Shown here: positions 42,994 through 50,765 of the stretch, piece by piece
Layout: each line of letters opens with the position of its first letter
How positions within the stretch are numbered: the first letter of the stretch is position 1
Source: an uncultured Lachnospiraceae bacterium
GTDB taxonomy: Bacteria; Bacillota; Clostridia; Lachnospirales; Lachnospiraceae
Assembly: GCA_946554445.1 (NCBI GenBank)
Contig: CAMNSD010000002.1
Span: forward strand, 178,688-242,687
Reading direction: 5' to 3'
Length of the DNA stretch: 64,000 nt
The notes under the pieces: model-generated
Database searches by the model: none
What the model saw: the letters and a program-made list of their open reading frames with translations, nothing else
Told to the model about the DNA's origin: nothing
Translations under genes and position numbers: made by a program

Positions 42994-43026
42994 AAAGGGT
43001 GAATGTGGATAACATTTGCCCTTTTA
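42994..43026 (+). terminator. Terminator of glgB
   Basis: AAAGGG pairs with CCCTTT and AATGT with ACATT across a two-base mismatch; TTTTATTTATTT follows. It begins right at the end of the sigma-28 -10 element, so the two signals abut. Confidence 0.65.
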
Positions 43027-43047
43027 TTTATTTACTAGGAGAACTAT

Positions 43048-46000
43048 ATGAAGATTACATTTGATCACAGTACTACCAATCAAAATGTAGACAGGGCGAC
43101 AACAGCATATCGAAATACCCAGAAGCCGAGGACGGAGCGGACGGGTGATTACGCATTAGACATTTCTGGCACAGTTATGGATAACAACGCTTACGGAGGT
43201 CACGGAAAGACCGCAGAAGAGGTTATGCAGGATGCGGGGTCGGTTAACGATCAAGACCTGGCCGCGCAGAGAGACTATATGACAGTAATGTCTAATGTTA
43301 TGTCTGAGGAGGATTTTCGGCGTCTGAAAGAAGAAGGCTATTATCCTGGAGACATGGATGTTGAGGAAGTTGTCACTATTGTCGATTCTATCAAGGCAGC
43401 GCTTATCAAAGGCGGCACGCAGGTGGAAGGCTATACGGATGATCTGGATGCGGAGACACTGCGCGATATTACTGGAAGTGAAGCCTTTGCCAGGGAACTT
43501 TATAAACAGTTTAAGGCCCATGACATCCCGGTCACCAGGGAAAATGTGACGGCGGCGAAAGAGGCGTATGACAGAGCGGCGCAGATGGAGACGCCCACGG
43601 AAGGCACTGTGAAATATATGGTGGAGAACAATCTGGAACCTACCATAGATGATCTCTACCGGGCGGGGCACAGCGCTACGCCGGACAGCCATAGACAGGG
43701 ACATGGTTATTATGCTACGGACAACACAGGTTATTATGCGAAGAAGGCCGAGGACTATAACTGGGAACAGTTAAAACCCCAGATGGAACGGGTGATCGAA
43801 GAGGCAGGTCTGGAAATTACGGAGGAAAACCTGGAAGGCGCCAGATGGCTGGTCGAGGCGGGCGTACCGCTCACGAAAGAGACCATGGCAAAGCTGCATG
43901 AACTTGGGCAGGTGGAACTTCCTCAGGATATGGCACGGATCCTGTCGGCAGTGGCAGCGGCTATCTCCGATGGAAAGAGTGCAGACAGGGCCAACCTTGC
44001 AGACGGCAGAAGCAATCGGGAGAAAGCTGCCGACTATATGGAAGCCTTTGCGAAGATTAGCGATGAGGCCGTAGACCAGACAGTTGCTGATGAAAAGGAT
44101 GTAAACCTGCACAATCTGGAAAAGGCACAGCAGGAGATAGAGCGAAACGGCATATCGGCGGATACACCGGAGGCGGTTACGGAGAGACGTCAATTAGAAG
44201 AAGTTCGGTTGATGATGACCATAGAGGCAAACCGCAGACTGCTAGAGAGCGGTTACTCCATTGATACCACGGATTTGGAGAAATTGGTGGATGCCTTAAA
44301 GAAGATGGAAGAAGAACTGAACCGGAAACTGTTCGGGGAGGCTGGCACGGCTGAGAAGGCGGAACTGTACAGTGAGGTACAGGCTAAGACGCAGGAGATA
44401 CCTTATCTGCCGGCGGCAGTGTTGGCGCGCTATATCAGTGAAGAAGAATTGTTTACGCTGGACAGCGTACATACGAACGGTACGGCGCTAAAAAATACTT
44501 ATGAGGCAGCCAGGGAATCCTATGAGACACTGATGACGGCTCCGAGAGCGGATATGGGAGATTCCATCCGGAAAGCATTCCGCAATGTGGACGATATCTT
44601 GAAGGATATGGGGCTTGAGCAGAATGAGGAGAATCGCCGGGCAGTGCGAATCTTGGGCTATAACAGCATGGATATCACGCAGGATAATATGGACGCCGTG
44701 AAGAAGTATGATATGGAACTTCGGCAGGCCATCCGTAAAATGACGCCGGCGGTGTCCCTGCAGATGATCCGGGAAGGCAAGAATCCGCTTAACATGACCG
44801 TGGAAGAGTTGAATCAATATTTAGATGAGAGTGGTCGTTCGGAGGATTTAAAAGAAGAAAAGTTCAGTAAGTATTTATATAAACTGGAACAAAATCACGC
44901 CATAGAGGAGCAGGAGAGAGAGGCTTATATCGGAATCTACCGTATGTTCCGACAGTTGGAAAAGACGGACGATGTCGCAGTGGGAAGCCTGATCCGAGAG
45001 GGAGTGGGACTTTCCTTCCAGAACTTGCTGACAGCCATGCGCAGTACGAAACGTCAGGGTATGGATTATACGGTGGATGATGAATTTAACGGTGTAAATG
45101 CCGTGAGCAAGAGCAAATCCATTACGGATCAGATCTTAAGCGCCTTTCCGATGCTGGAACAGGTCAGTACCGGAGAACAGACATTTTCACAGGAAAATGG
45201 ACAGCAGGGAAGAGACGAAGCGGTCGCTTATTATCATATGCTGGCCGGACAGATTGCAGATACTGTGGAGCCGGAAATGCTCGCGCAGATGGAACTGCGG
45301 GCGGATATGACCATGGAAGAGATGGCGGAGAGTATGGAACAGATGTCGGCGGACGACAGTTTGGAAATGGCATATCTGCAGGAAGAATTGCAGTCCTATC
45401 AGGATCTGCAGGGAATAGAAGACGCCGTGGTGCGGGAATTGGTGGCGTATAAGCAGCCAGTCACAGGCAATAACCTGACGGCGGCGGCAGCGTTTCGCAG
45501 GAAACCGGGTGCCCTTTATAAGAAGCTGAATGAACTGGAAGCAGATACGGACAGACCTAAGGGAAAAGAGGCTGCCGCGCATCTGATAGAGAGCCTGACA
45601 GACAAAGACAGTGCAGAAGAAGCCTACGGAAAGATGCAGGATACTTTCCAAGAGATATTGGAAGAGGCGAAGGAAGAGGAAACTTCCTATCTGGATCTTA
45701 AGACTCTGCAGAGTTGTCAGAAACAGTTGGCATTGGCAGGAAATTTGGCCAAAGAGGAGAATTATCAAATTCCGGTGGAAATAAACGGAGAACTGACAGC
45801 CGTTAATCTCAAGATTCTGCATGGCGGTGAGGGAGGCAAGGTCAGCGCGTCCATGGAGACCGAAACTTACGGGCATGTTAGGGCACAGTTTTCGGTAAGA
45901 AATCAGACCGTATCCGGCTATGTTGCCTGCGATAACAAGGAAGGCACAGAAAAGTTGTGGGACATACAGGATGGCTTGAAAGAAGCGCTGGCTGTGGAGA

Positions 46001-46164
46001 CGGCAGAGGGTGGCTCCATGAAAGTCGGCAGCGTTGGCATCATGTACAGTAAAGAAGCAACTGCAGACGGATATACATCCAAAGATTTGGAGACTGATGA
46101 CAAGATACAGACGGCGGATTTATATCGGATAGCGAGAGCATTTATCACGAGTGTGTCGGCATAA
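43048..46164 (+). CDS. Large flagellar-locus protein, possibly FliK-like (hook length or cap control)
   Basis: A 1038-residue, soluble, mostly helical and acidic protein starting MKITFDHSTTNQNV, with no signal peptide. Motifs of the type PVTRENVTAAKEAYD, EITEENLEGARWLVEAGVPLTKETMAKL, NRRAVRILGYNSMDITQDNMDAVKKYD recur: at least four weak repeats of an [I/L]-T-x-[E/D]-N helix unit. The last 150 residues change character to a beta-rich domain (IPVEINGELTAVNLKIL, VRAQFSVRNQTVSGYVACD) that resembles the C-terminal domain of flagellar hook-length control protein FliK. The family is seen in Lachnospiraceae flagellar loci as an uncharacterised domain protein. It shares a transcript with flagellin, 15 bases downstream. 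AGGAGAACTAT marks the start. Confidence 0.65.
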   Translation: MKITFDHSTTNQNVDRATTAYRNTQKPRTERTGDYALDISGTVMDNNAYGGHGKTAEEVMQDAGSVNDQDLAAQRDYMTVMSNVMSEEDFRRLKEEGYYPGDMDVEEVVTIVDSIKAALIKGGTQVEGYTDDLDAETLRDITGSEAFARELYKQFKAHDIPVTRENVTAAKEAYDRAAQMETPTEGTVKYMVENNLEPTIDDLYRAGHSATPDSHRQGHGYYATDNTGYYAKKAEDYNWEQLKPQMERVIEEAGLEITEENLEGARWLVEAGVPLTKETMAKLHELGQVELPQDMARILSAVAAAISDGKSADRANLADGRSNREKAADYMEAFAKISDEAVDQTVADEKDVNLHNLEKAQQEIERNGISADTPEAVTERRQLEEVRLMMTIEANRRLLESGYSIDTTDLEKLVDALKKMEEELNRKLFGEAGTAEKAELYSEVQAKTQEIPYLPAAVLARYISEEELFTLDSVHTNGTALKNTYEAARESYETLMTAPRADMGDSIRKAFRNVDDILKDMGLEQNEENRRAVRILGYNSMDITQDNMDAVKKYDMELRQAIRKMTPAVSLQMIREGKNPLNMTVEELNQYLDESGRSEDLKEEKFSKYLYKLEQNHAIEEQEREAYIGIYRMFRQLEKTDDVAVGSLIREGVGLSFQNLLTAMRSTKRQGMDYTVDDEFNGVNAVSKSKSITDQILSAFPMLEQVSTGEQTFSQENGQQGRDEAVAYYHMLAGQIADTVEPEMLAQMELRADMTMEEMAESMEQMSADDSLEMAYLQEELQSYQDLQGIEDAVVRELVAYKQPVTGNNLTAAAAFRRKPGALYKKLNELEADTDRPKGKEAAAHLIESLTDKDSAEEAYGKMQDTFQEILEEAKEEETSYLDLKTLQSCQKQLALAGNLAKEENYQIPVEINGELTAVNLKILHGGEGGKVSASMETETYGHVRAQFSVRNQTVSGYVACDNKEGTEKLWDIQDGLKEALAVETAEGGSMKVGSVGIMYSKEATADGYTSKDLETDDKIQTADLYRIARAFITSVSA

Positions 46165-46179
46165 AGGAGGAAAACAAGA

Positions 46180-47667
46180 ATGAAGATAAGTTATAATGCG
46201 GCGGCGATGCGCGCCAGTAATGCGCTAAACGCATCGGACAGAAAAGTATCAAAATCTCTGGAGCGTCTTTCCTCCGGTCTCAAGGTAACTACCTCAAAGG
46301 ATAATCCTTCGGGTTATGCCATTGGAAAGAAGATGGATACGCAGATTTTGGGTATCTCTGTGGCAACACAGAATTCCAATAATGGTATTTCTATCATAGA
46401 GACAGCGGATGGCGCATTGACAGAAGTACATGAAATGCTGCAGCGGATGAATGAACTGGCAGTAAAGGGTGCGACCGGAACATTGACCACTTCTGACCGA
46501 ATGACACTGAACGAGGAGATTAAGCAGCTCAAGGCAGAGGTTACCAGGATTGCTACGGATACCGAGTTTAACGGACAGCCACTTTTGGACGGCACTTTCG
46601 ATCTGAGAGGATATACGAATAATTATCAGGTTAAAGTGGATTATTACTCGGATGAAGTGGTTCCTAAGAAATATGTGATTGATGAGTTGGAGATTGCCTA
46701 TAATGCCGATGGCACCATTGATAAGGATAAGTCGAAAGTGGGAATAAAATATGACGGGGAAAACGGATTCCCGGCCGGCGTGAAGTTTGACTCGGTAGGA
46801 CAGGATAAGATTATCCTCAAAGGACCGCAGGATTTTGAGATGACACTGCAAGTCGAGCCTAAGCCAATAAAGGATGGGGATGGCAATATTGTGGGTTATG
46901 AAAGCCTGAGTCCGATAGAAAAGACAGATGTTACGGTGCCTACGTTTGACGTTACTTATGATTATGTATTGAACGATGCAGGAACAACTTATGAGCCGGT
47001 GCTAAATTTAAACAGCACGGCAAGTTCTTTTGCCAATGCGCTTCAAGCTGCGGCTGGGGATATTCCGGAAGACGCGGTAGTATCTTCTGTTGTCAGTGAT
47101 GACACGACGGATACGATAGTGATTACCAATGACAGTGGTTTCCGGCTGGAGGTTCAAAGTACCAGACCGGTTGATGTGCCGGCAGGTGGGGCGACGCCAG
47201 CAACGCAGACAGTTTCGGTTGGCGGAGGACAGGTGAAGGCCAGTGAGGGGCTGATTCTGGATATCACGGGCATTGGTACTATGGATACCCAGACGGGTTC
47301 CAATGAAGGCCAGCAGCTTGATATCCGTATCCCGACTGTTTCTCTGAGCAGATTGGGAATTGAAAAGACAGAACTGACAACACAGGACAGCTGTTCGGAT
47401 GCAATTAATGAGATTCGGGAAGGCATTCTTTATATTTCTTCTGTAAGAAGCAGACTGGGAGCTTATCAGAATCGTCTGGAGCATACGGTGAATAATCTGG
47501 ATGTGACCAGTGAAAATATGACGGCTTCTTACTCCCGTATCATGGATGTAGATATGGCTGAGGAGATGACCAGCTATACAACCGAACAGGTAATTTCCCA
47601 GGCGTCTGTTTCTATGCTGGCGCAGGCGAACGAGAGACCGTCGCAGGTACTTCAGCTGTTGCAATAG
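46180..47667 (+). CDS. hag: Flagellin
   Basis: A 495-residue filament subunit. The N-terminal D0/D1 helices (MKISYNAAAMRASNALNA, SLERLSSGLKVTTSKDNPSG, NNGISIIETADGALTEVHEML) and the C-terminal ones (LYISSVRSRLGAYQNRLEHTVNNLD, SYTTEQVISQASVSMLAQAN, ending VLQLLQ) are typical. The middle, about residues 150-380, is the variable surface-exposed domain. GGAGGAAAACAAGA precedes the ATG. It follows the 1038-residue protein in the same transcript, probably from the sigma-28 promoter. Two perfect hairpins stand after its stop codon. The protein is secreted by the flagellar export system with FliS as chaperone. Confidence 0.97.
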   Translation: MKISYNAAAMRASNALNASDRKVSKSLERLSSGLKVTTSKDNPSGYAIGKKMDTQILGISVATQNSNNGISIIETADGALTEVHEMLQRMNELAVKGATGTLTTSDRMTLNEEIKQLKAEVTRIATDTEFNGQPLLDGTFDLRGYTNNYQVKVDYYSDEVVPKKYVIDELEIAYNADGTIDKDKSKVGIKYDGENGFPAGVKFDSVGQDKIILKGPQDFEMTLQVEPKPIKDGDGNIVGYESLSPIEKTDVTVPTFDVTYDYVLNDAGTTYEPVLNLNSTASSFANALQAAAGDIPEDAVVSSVVSDDTTDTIVITNDSGFRLEVQSTRPVDVPAGGATPATQTVSVGGGQVKASEGLILDITGIGTMDTQTGSNEGQQLDIRIPTVSLSRLGIEKTELTTQDSCSDAINEIREGILYISSVRSRLGAYQNRLEHTVNNLDVTSENMTASYSRIMDVDMAEEMTSYTTEQVISQASVSMLAQANERPSQVLQLLQ

Positions 47668-47669
47668 GT

Positions 47670-47726
47670 GTAGAAAATCTGCTCCGCAGATTATCTACGA
47701 GAGAATTTGTCGGGGACAAATTCTCT
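47670..47726 (+). repeat. Two adjacent stem-loops between flagellin and fliS
   Basis: Hairpin 1: GTAGA plus AATCTGC pair with GCAGATT plus TCTAC (12 pairs, one mismatch) over loop TCC. Hairpin 2: AGAGAATTTGTC pairs perfectly with GACAAATTCTCT over loop GGG. No T run follows, so they probably protect the flagellin mRNA 3' end or set expression ratios rather than end transcription. Confidence 0.8.
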
Positions 47727-47772
47727 GATGAAATGTTTGACGCTGTGAAATTTTAATTAGAGAGGTAGTGTA

Positions 47773-48249
47773 ATGACCAAGGAATTAAAACAGGAGTATA
47801 CGCTGCGGATTACGCAGGCGAATAAGACACAGCTGATCACCATTCTCTATGAAATGATTCTGCTTTATATTGATGAAGCGAAAGACGCTTTGGACATAGA
47901 CAGCAGGGCAGATTATAAGATGGCGGTCCGTAAGATACAGGGATGTGTGAATGAACTGATGGATTCCCTGCATTTGGAATATGATTTGGCGCAGAAACTC
48001 TTACAACTGTATCTCTATATCAACAGAGAGTTGGCGCAGGCATCCATTCACTATAATATGGAACATCTGGAGCACGTCCGTATGGTGATAGGAGAGCTCC
48101 AAAAGGCCTATAAGAAAATAGAGGGACAGGATCACACAGGTCCTGTTATGGGCAACAGTCAGACTGTGTATGCCGGGCTTACGTATGGCAAAAGCACGCT
48201 TACCGAAAGCATAGCTGATCCTGCGGCGAACAGAGGTTTTTGCGTGTAA
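47773..48249 (+). CDS. fliS: Flagellar export chaperone FliS
   Basis: A 158-residue helical protein. The FliS core is clear: YTLRITQANKTQLITILYEMILLYIDEAKDAL, then DYKMAVRKIQGCVNELMDSLHLEYDLAQKLLQLYLYINRELAQAS. It binds the C-terminal helix of flagellin and keeps it from polymerising in the cytoplasm. About 40 residues after the core are a low-complexity tail (GPVMGNSQTVYAGLTYGKS), longer than in most FliS. It is separated from flagellin by the two hairpins, and GAGAGG lies before the ATG. It ends two bases before the convergent DUF2508 gene. Confidence 0.93.
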   Translation: MTKELKQEYTLRITQANKTQLITILYEMILLYIDEAKDALDIDSRADYKMAVRKIQGCVNELMDSLHLEYDLAQKLLQLYLYINRELAQASIHYNMEHLEHVRMVIGELQKAYKKIEGQDHTGPVMGNSQTVYAGLTYGKSTLTESIADPAANRGFCV

Positions 48250-48251
48250 AT

Positions 48252-48539
48252 TTATTGCATAGTCAACGGACGATACGCTTCGGCGCGTTTTTCCTCAGGC
48301 AGCAGATCCTGTTCTGCTGCCTGTTGTAATAAGTATTTATAACGCTTCATAACAGCGTTTAATTCGTAGATGTAGCAGTCGATCAGGTCAGGATCGGTCA
48401 CATTGTCAAAGCCCGTATAAGCGTTTTCCAGCGCACATCTGGCCTGTATAAGTTCATCTCTTATCGTCAGCTTTTCTCCATCCACAATCACATCGTTATC
48501 CGCTGGAATACACGGCCTTTGCCTGAAAATAACTCTCAT
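48252..48539 (-). CDS. DUF2508 (YaaL-like) protein
   Basis: A 95-residue protein. The core ELIQARCALENAYTGFDNVTDPDLIDCYIYELNAVMKRYKYLLQQA matches the short DUF2508 family, which in Bacillus lies between recR and bofA (yaaL). Here it is divergent from the bofA-like gene, which keeps the association. No function is known for the family. GGAAAGGTAGG precedes the start on the minus strand. Confidence 0.82.
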   Translation of the reverse strand: MRVIFRQRPCIPADNDVIVDGEKLTIRDELIQARCALENAYTGFDNVTDPDLIDCYIYELNAVMKRYKYLLQQAAEQDLLPEEKRAEAYRPLTMQ

Positions 48540-48576
48540 ACAATATACCTACCTTTCCATTAAGTAAAGTAATCAG

Positions 48577-48669
48577 GAAGAACGCGCTTTCCAGCGTTCT
48601 TCGGAATGAGATTAGAACTTCTTGGCGTTTCGTCCAATGGCGAAACGTTTATAGAAGTTCTTCTCATTC
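48577..48669. repeat. Tandem stem-loops in the DUF2508-bofA divergent region
   Basis: Hairpin 1: GAAGAACGC (48577-48585) with GCGTTCTTC (48594-48602). Hairpin 2, 66 bases long: GAATGAG/CTCATTC, AGAACTTCT/AGAAGTTCT and CGTTTCG/CGAAACG stacked with small internal loops, apex TCCAATGG. They lie in the 5' region of both divergent genes. Confidence 0.75.
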
Positions 48670-48772
48670 AAGTATAGGTAAAATTTGGATAAATATTCAT
48701 GTAATATTAGACGGGCATCGCGCATATGGTATTAGCAGACAAGTAATGACAGAAATATTTGGGAGGTATTTT

Positions 48773-49045
48773 ATGGAAAATATGGGCGGTATGGCGGCAA
48801 TTCTTGGTGTATGTCTGGTGGTATTGATGATTAGTGCGATGGGTAAAAAAGTAGAATGGCTGGTCAATTTTATTTTGCGGGCTGTTATGGGAACGATAGG
48901 AATTTACGGTCTGAATTTTCTATTGGCGGCGCAGCAGTTTCCTGTGGCGGTGGGTATCAATCCGTTTACGATTTTGACATCTGGAATCCTTGGATTTCCT
49001 GGGGTTATCGTACTTTACGGGATTCACTTCTTTAAAATTTTGTGA
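48773..49045 (+). CDS. bofA: Pro-sigma-K processing inhibitor BofA family protein
   Basis: About 90 residues from ATG 48773 after GGGAGGTATTTT. Two or three hydrophobic helices are followed by the BofA signature: LNFLLAAQQFPVAVGINPFTILTSGILGFPGVIVLYGI. In Bacillus, BofA holds the SpoIVFB protease inactive in the outer forespore membrane. Many clostridia carry bofA without that full pathway, so its target here is not certain. It suggests a spore-forming ancestry. It stands just upstream of the Tad pilus promoter. Confidence 0.9.
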   Translation: MENMGGMAAILGVCLVVLMISAMGKKVEWLVNFILRAVMGTIGIYGLNFLLAAQQFPVAVGINPFTILTSGILGFPGVIVLYGIHFFKIL

Positions 49046-49081
49046 GAATTTCACAAAAAAAATATTTTTGGAATTTAGGTC

Positions 49082-49109
49082 TGGACAAGTTTTACGGATG
49101 TGGTATAAT
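49082..49109 (+). promoter_or_regulatory. Promoter of the Tad pilus operon
   Basis: TGGACA (49082-49087), 16 bases, TATAAT (49104-49109) with a TG extension at 49101-49102. Transcription would start near 49116, immediately before the structured leader. Confidence 0.75.
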
Positions 49110-49119
49110 TCAATTCACA

Positions 49120-49201
49120 ACTCAAGAAATTCTGTGAGAAGCGCAGGCTTCCATTCAATGCCATCGGGCATCGGGGATATCTCCCAATTATTTCGTTGAG
49201 T
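49120..49201 (+). ncRNA. Predicted structured leader of the Tad pilus operon
   Basis: ACTCAAGAAAT (49120-49130) pairs with ATTTC-g-TTGAGT (49190-49201) to make an 11-base-pair closing helix with one bulge. Inside stand three small hairpins: GAAGC/GCTTC (49138-49151), ATGCC/GGCAT (49158-49171) and GGGG/TCCC (49173-49185). It starts at the transcript's 5' end and ends 29 bases before the first start codon. No known riboswitch class was recognised, and it has none of the conserved bases of the cyclic di-GMP-I aptamer. Confidence 0.5.
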
Positions 49202-49230
49202 CTAAATCATATAGGTAATGGAGGTGGTCT

Positions 49231-49758
49231 ATTGGACTGAGTATTTGTCAATCTATTTTACTTTTTCTGCTATTGCTGTCAGCATTTGCGGATCTGAAAA
49301 CAGACCGGATTCCCAACGGGTTCCTTGTACTTGGATTTTTAATTGGTCTAAGCGGTAGTCTTTATATTGGCCGAGGTATTTTGGAAATCTTTGGTTCTGT
49401 ATCTTTAGCGTTTCTGCTTTTATATCCCTTGTATAAGATTGGCGCAATGGGCGCGGGTGATGTAAAGCTGTTTCTTATGATCGGGAGTTTTAGTACGGCA
49501 AAAGAACTTTTGTTCATACTGGCGGGAGCCTTTGTGATCGGGGCGGGGTTTTCGTTAATGAAATTATTGGTGGAGCATAACGGCAGGGAGAGGATTTATT
49601 ATTTCTTTTCCTATTTGTCGGAAGTTATGCGGTCAGGGCACTGGAAAATTTACGGTGAAGATTTGGTGCAGGATTATCACACATACTGCAGGAATAAGAT
49701 TCATTTTGCCGTGCCGGTCTTATTCAGCGCAGCGATGAGAATAGGAGGACTATTTTGA
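49231..49758 (+). CDS. Prepilin peptidase (A24 family), first of two
   Basis: A membrane aspartic protease that cleaves and may methylate prepilins. The two catalytic aspartates are visible in FADLKTDRIPNGFL and in GAGDVKLFLMIG. The first canonical start, TTG 49273, would leave only six residues before the first aspartate and delete the first membrane helix. In the same frame, ATT 49231 lies five bases after a perfect GGAGGT and would add GLSICQSILLFLL, the missing helix, giving about 175 residues. I therefore favour a rare ATT start, with low certainty. It is the first gene of the pilus operon and overlaps tadZ by four bases. Confidence 0.8.
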   Translation: MGLSICQSILLFLLLLSAFADLKTDRIPNGFLVLGFLIGLSGSLYIGRGILEIFGSVSLAFLLLYPLYKIGAMGAGDVKLFLMIGSFSTAKELLFILAGAFVIGAGFSLMKLLVEHNGRERIYYFFSYLSEVMRSGHWKIYGEDLVQDYHTYCRNKIHFAVPVLFSAAMRIGGLF

Positions 49759-50765
49759 GTCAAAAGATTATGGCCATCTGCGATATAGAGGAGGGATACG
49801 CCTTTCGCATGGCGGAATACATACTGGAAAAGGTGAGACTGCCTTATAGGCTTCATTTATTTACGGCAGCCAGCGAACTGGAAAAATTTGCAAAGCGGGA
49901 GGAAATAGCAATACTGCTGATCGCAGAAAGTGCATTGCGGCTTCTGAAGCAGGAGTATTTAAGGCAGCAGGTAAAGCAGATGTTTGTCCTGCAGGAGAGC
50001 GAGCATAAGGAAAGGGATGATCTGTGTTATATCAGTAAATATCAGAGTCCGGAGAGGGTGGTACAGCTGATCATAGAGTCAGTTACAGACTTAGCGGACT
50101 GGGATATGGAAGAAGTGGCAAAGGAGACGGATGTAAAAATGATCGGACTTTACTCTCCTGTGAAAAGGTGTCTACAGACGTCTTTTGCCCTGTCCTTGGG
50201 GCAGATTCTTTCCAGGGATCATAAAGTGCTGTATCTGAACCTTGAGACATGCTCTGGGTTTGCAAAGCTGTTCAACAAAGAATATACGGCAGATATCCTG
50301 GATGCCATGTATTATTTTCAGACGGCCAGAGAAAAGTTTTCCCTGCGAATGCCCGCTGTTGTGCAGAACGCAGGCGGACTTGATTATATCCCGCCGGTGC
50401 AGCATTCTTTGGAACTGCAAGAGGTGACAGGAACACAGTGGCTGGAATTGTGCAGGAATATTGCGGCAATCGGGCAGTATGAGTATATTATTTTGGATTT
50501 GGATGAGGGCGTAAACGGATTGTTTACACTTTTGAAAAGCTGCTGCAAGATTTATACCATCACCAAGGAAGACACTTTTGCGGAGGCAAAAATGGAGCAG
50601 TATGAGCAGACTTTGAAGTTTAGTGGACTGGAAGAGATTGCACAAAAGACTGTCAAGTGTAGATTCCCCATATTTCGGGAACTGCCAACGGATTTAGAAC
50701 GAATGACACAGGGAGAATTGGCGGCCTATGTAAGGTCGATCATCAAAGAGGATATTTATGGATAA
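49755..50765 (+). CDS. tadZ: TadZ/CpaE-like pilus assembly protein
   Basis: A 336-residue protein with an N-terminal receiver-like region (about 1-120) and a C-terminal MinD/ParA-like region (about 125-330). The P-loop is degenerate: IGLYSPVKRCLQTSFAL has no lysine-rich deviant Walker A. The strand EYIILDLDEGVNG corresponds to the Walker B region. TadZ proteins localise the Tad machine to a cell pole, and atypical ATPase motifs are common among them. It starts at TTG 49755, six bases after AGGAGG and overlapping the previous stop. It overlaps tadA by eight bases. Confidence 0.8.
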   Translation: MSQKIMAICDIEEGYAFRMAEYILEKVRLPYRLHLFTAASELEKFAKREEIAILLIAESALRLLKQEYLRQQVKQMFVLQESEHKERDDLCYISKYQSPERVVQLIIESVTDLADWDMEEVAKETDVKMIGLYSPVKRCLQTSFALSLGQILSRDHKVLYLNLETCSGFAKLFNKEYTADILDAMYYFQTAREKFSLRMPAVVQNAGGLDYIPPVQHSLELQEVTGTQWLELCRNIAAIGQYEYIILDLDEGVNGLFTLLKSCCKIYTITKEDTFAEAKMEQYEQTLKFSGLEEIAQKTVKCRFPIFRELPTDLERMTQGELAAYVRSIIKEDIYG

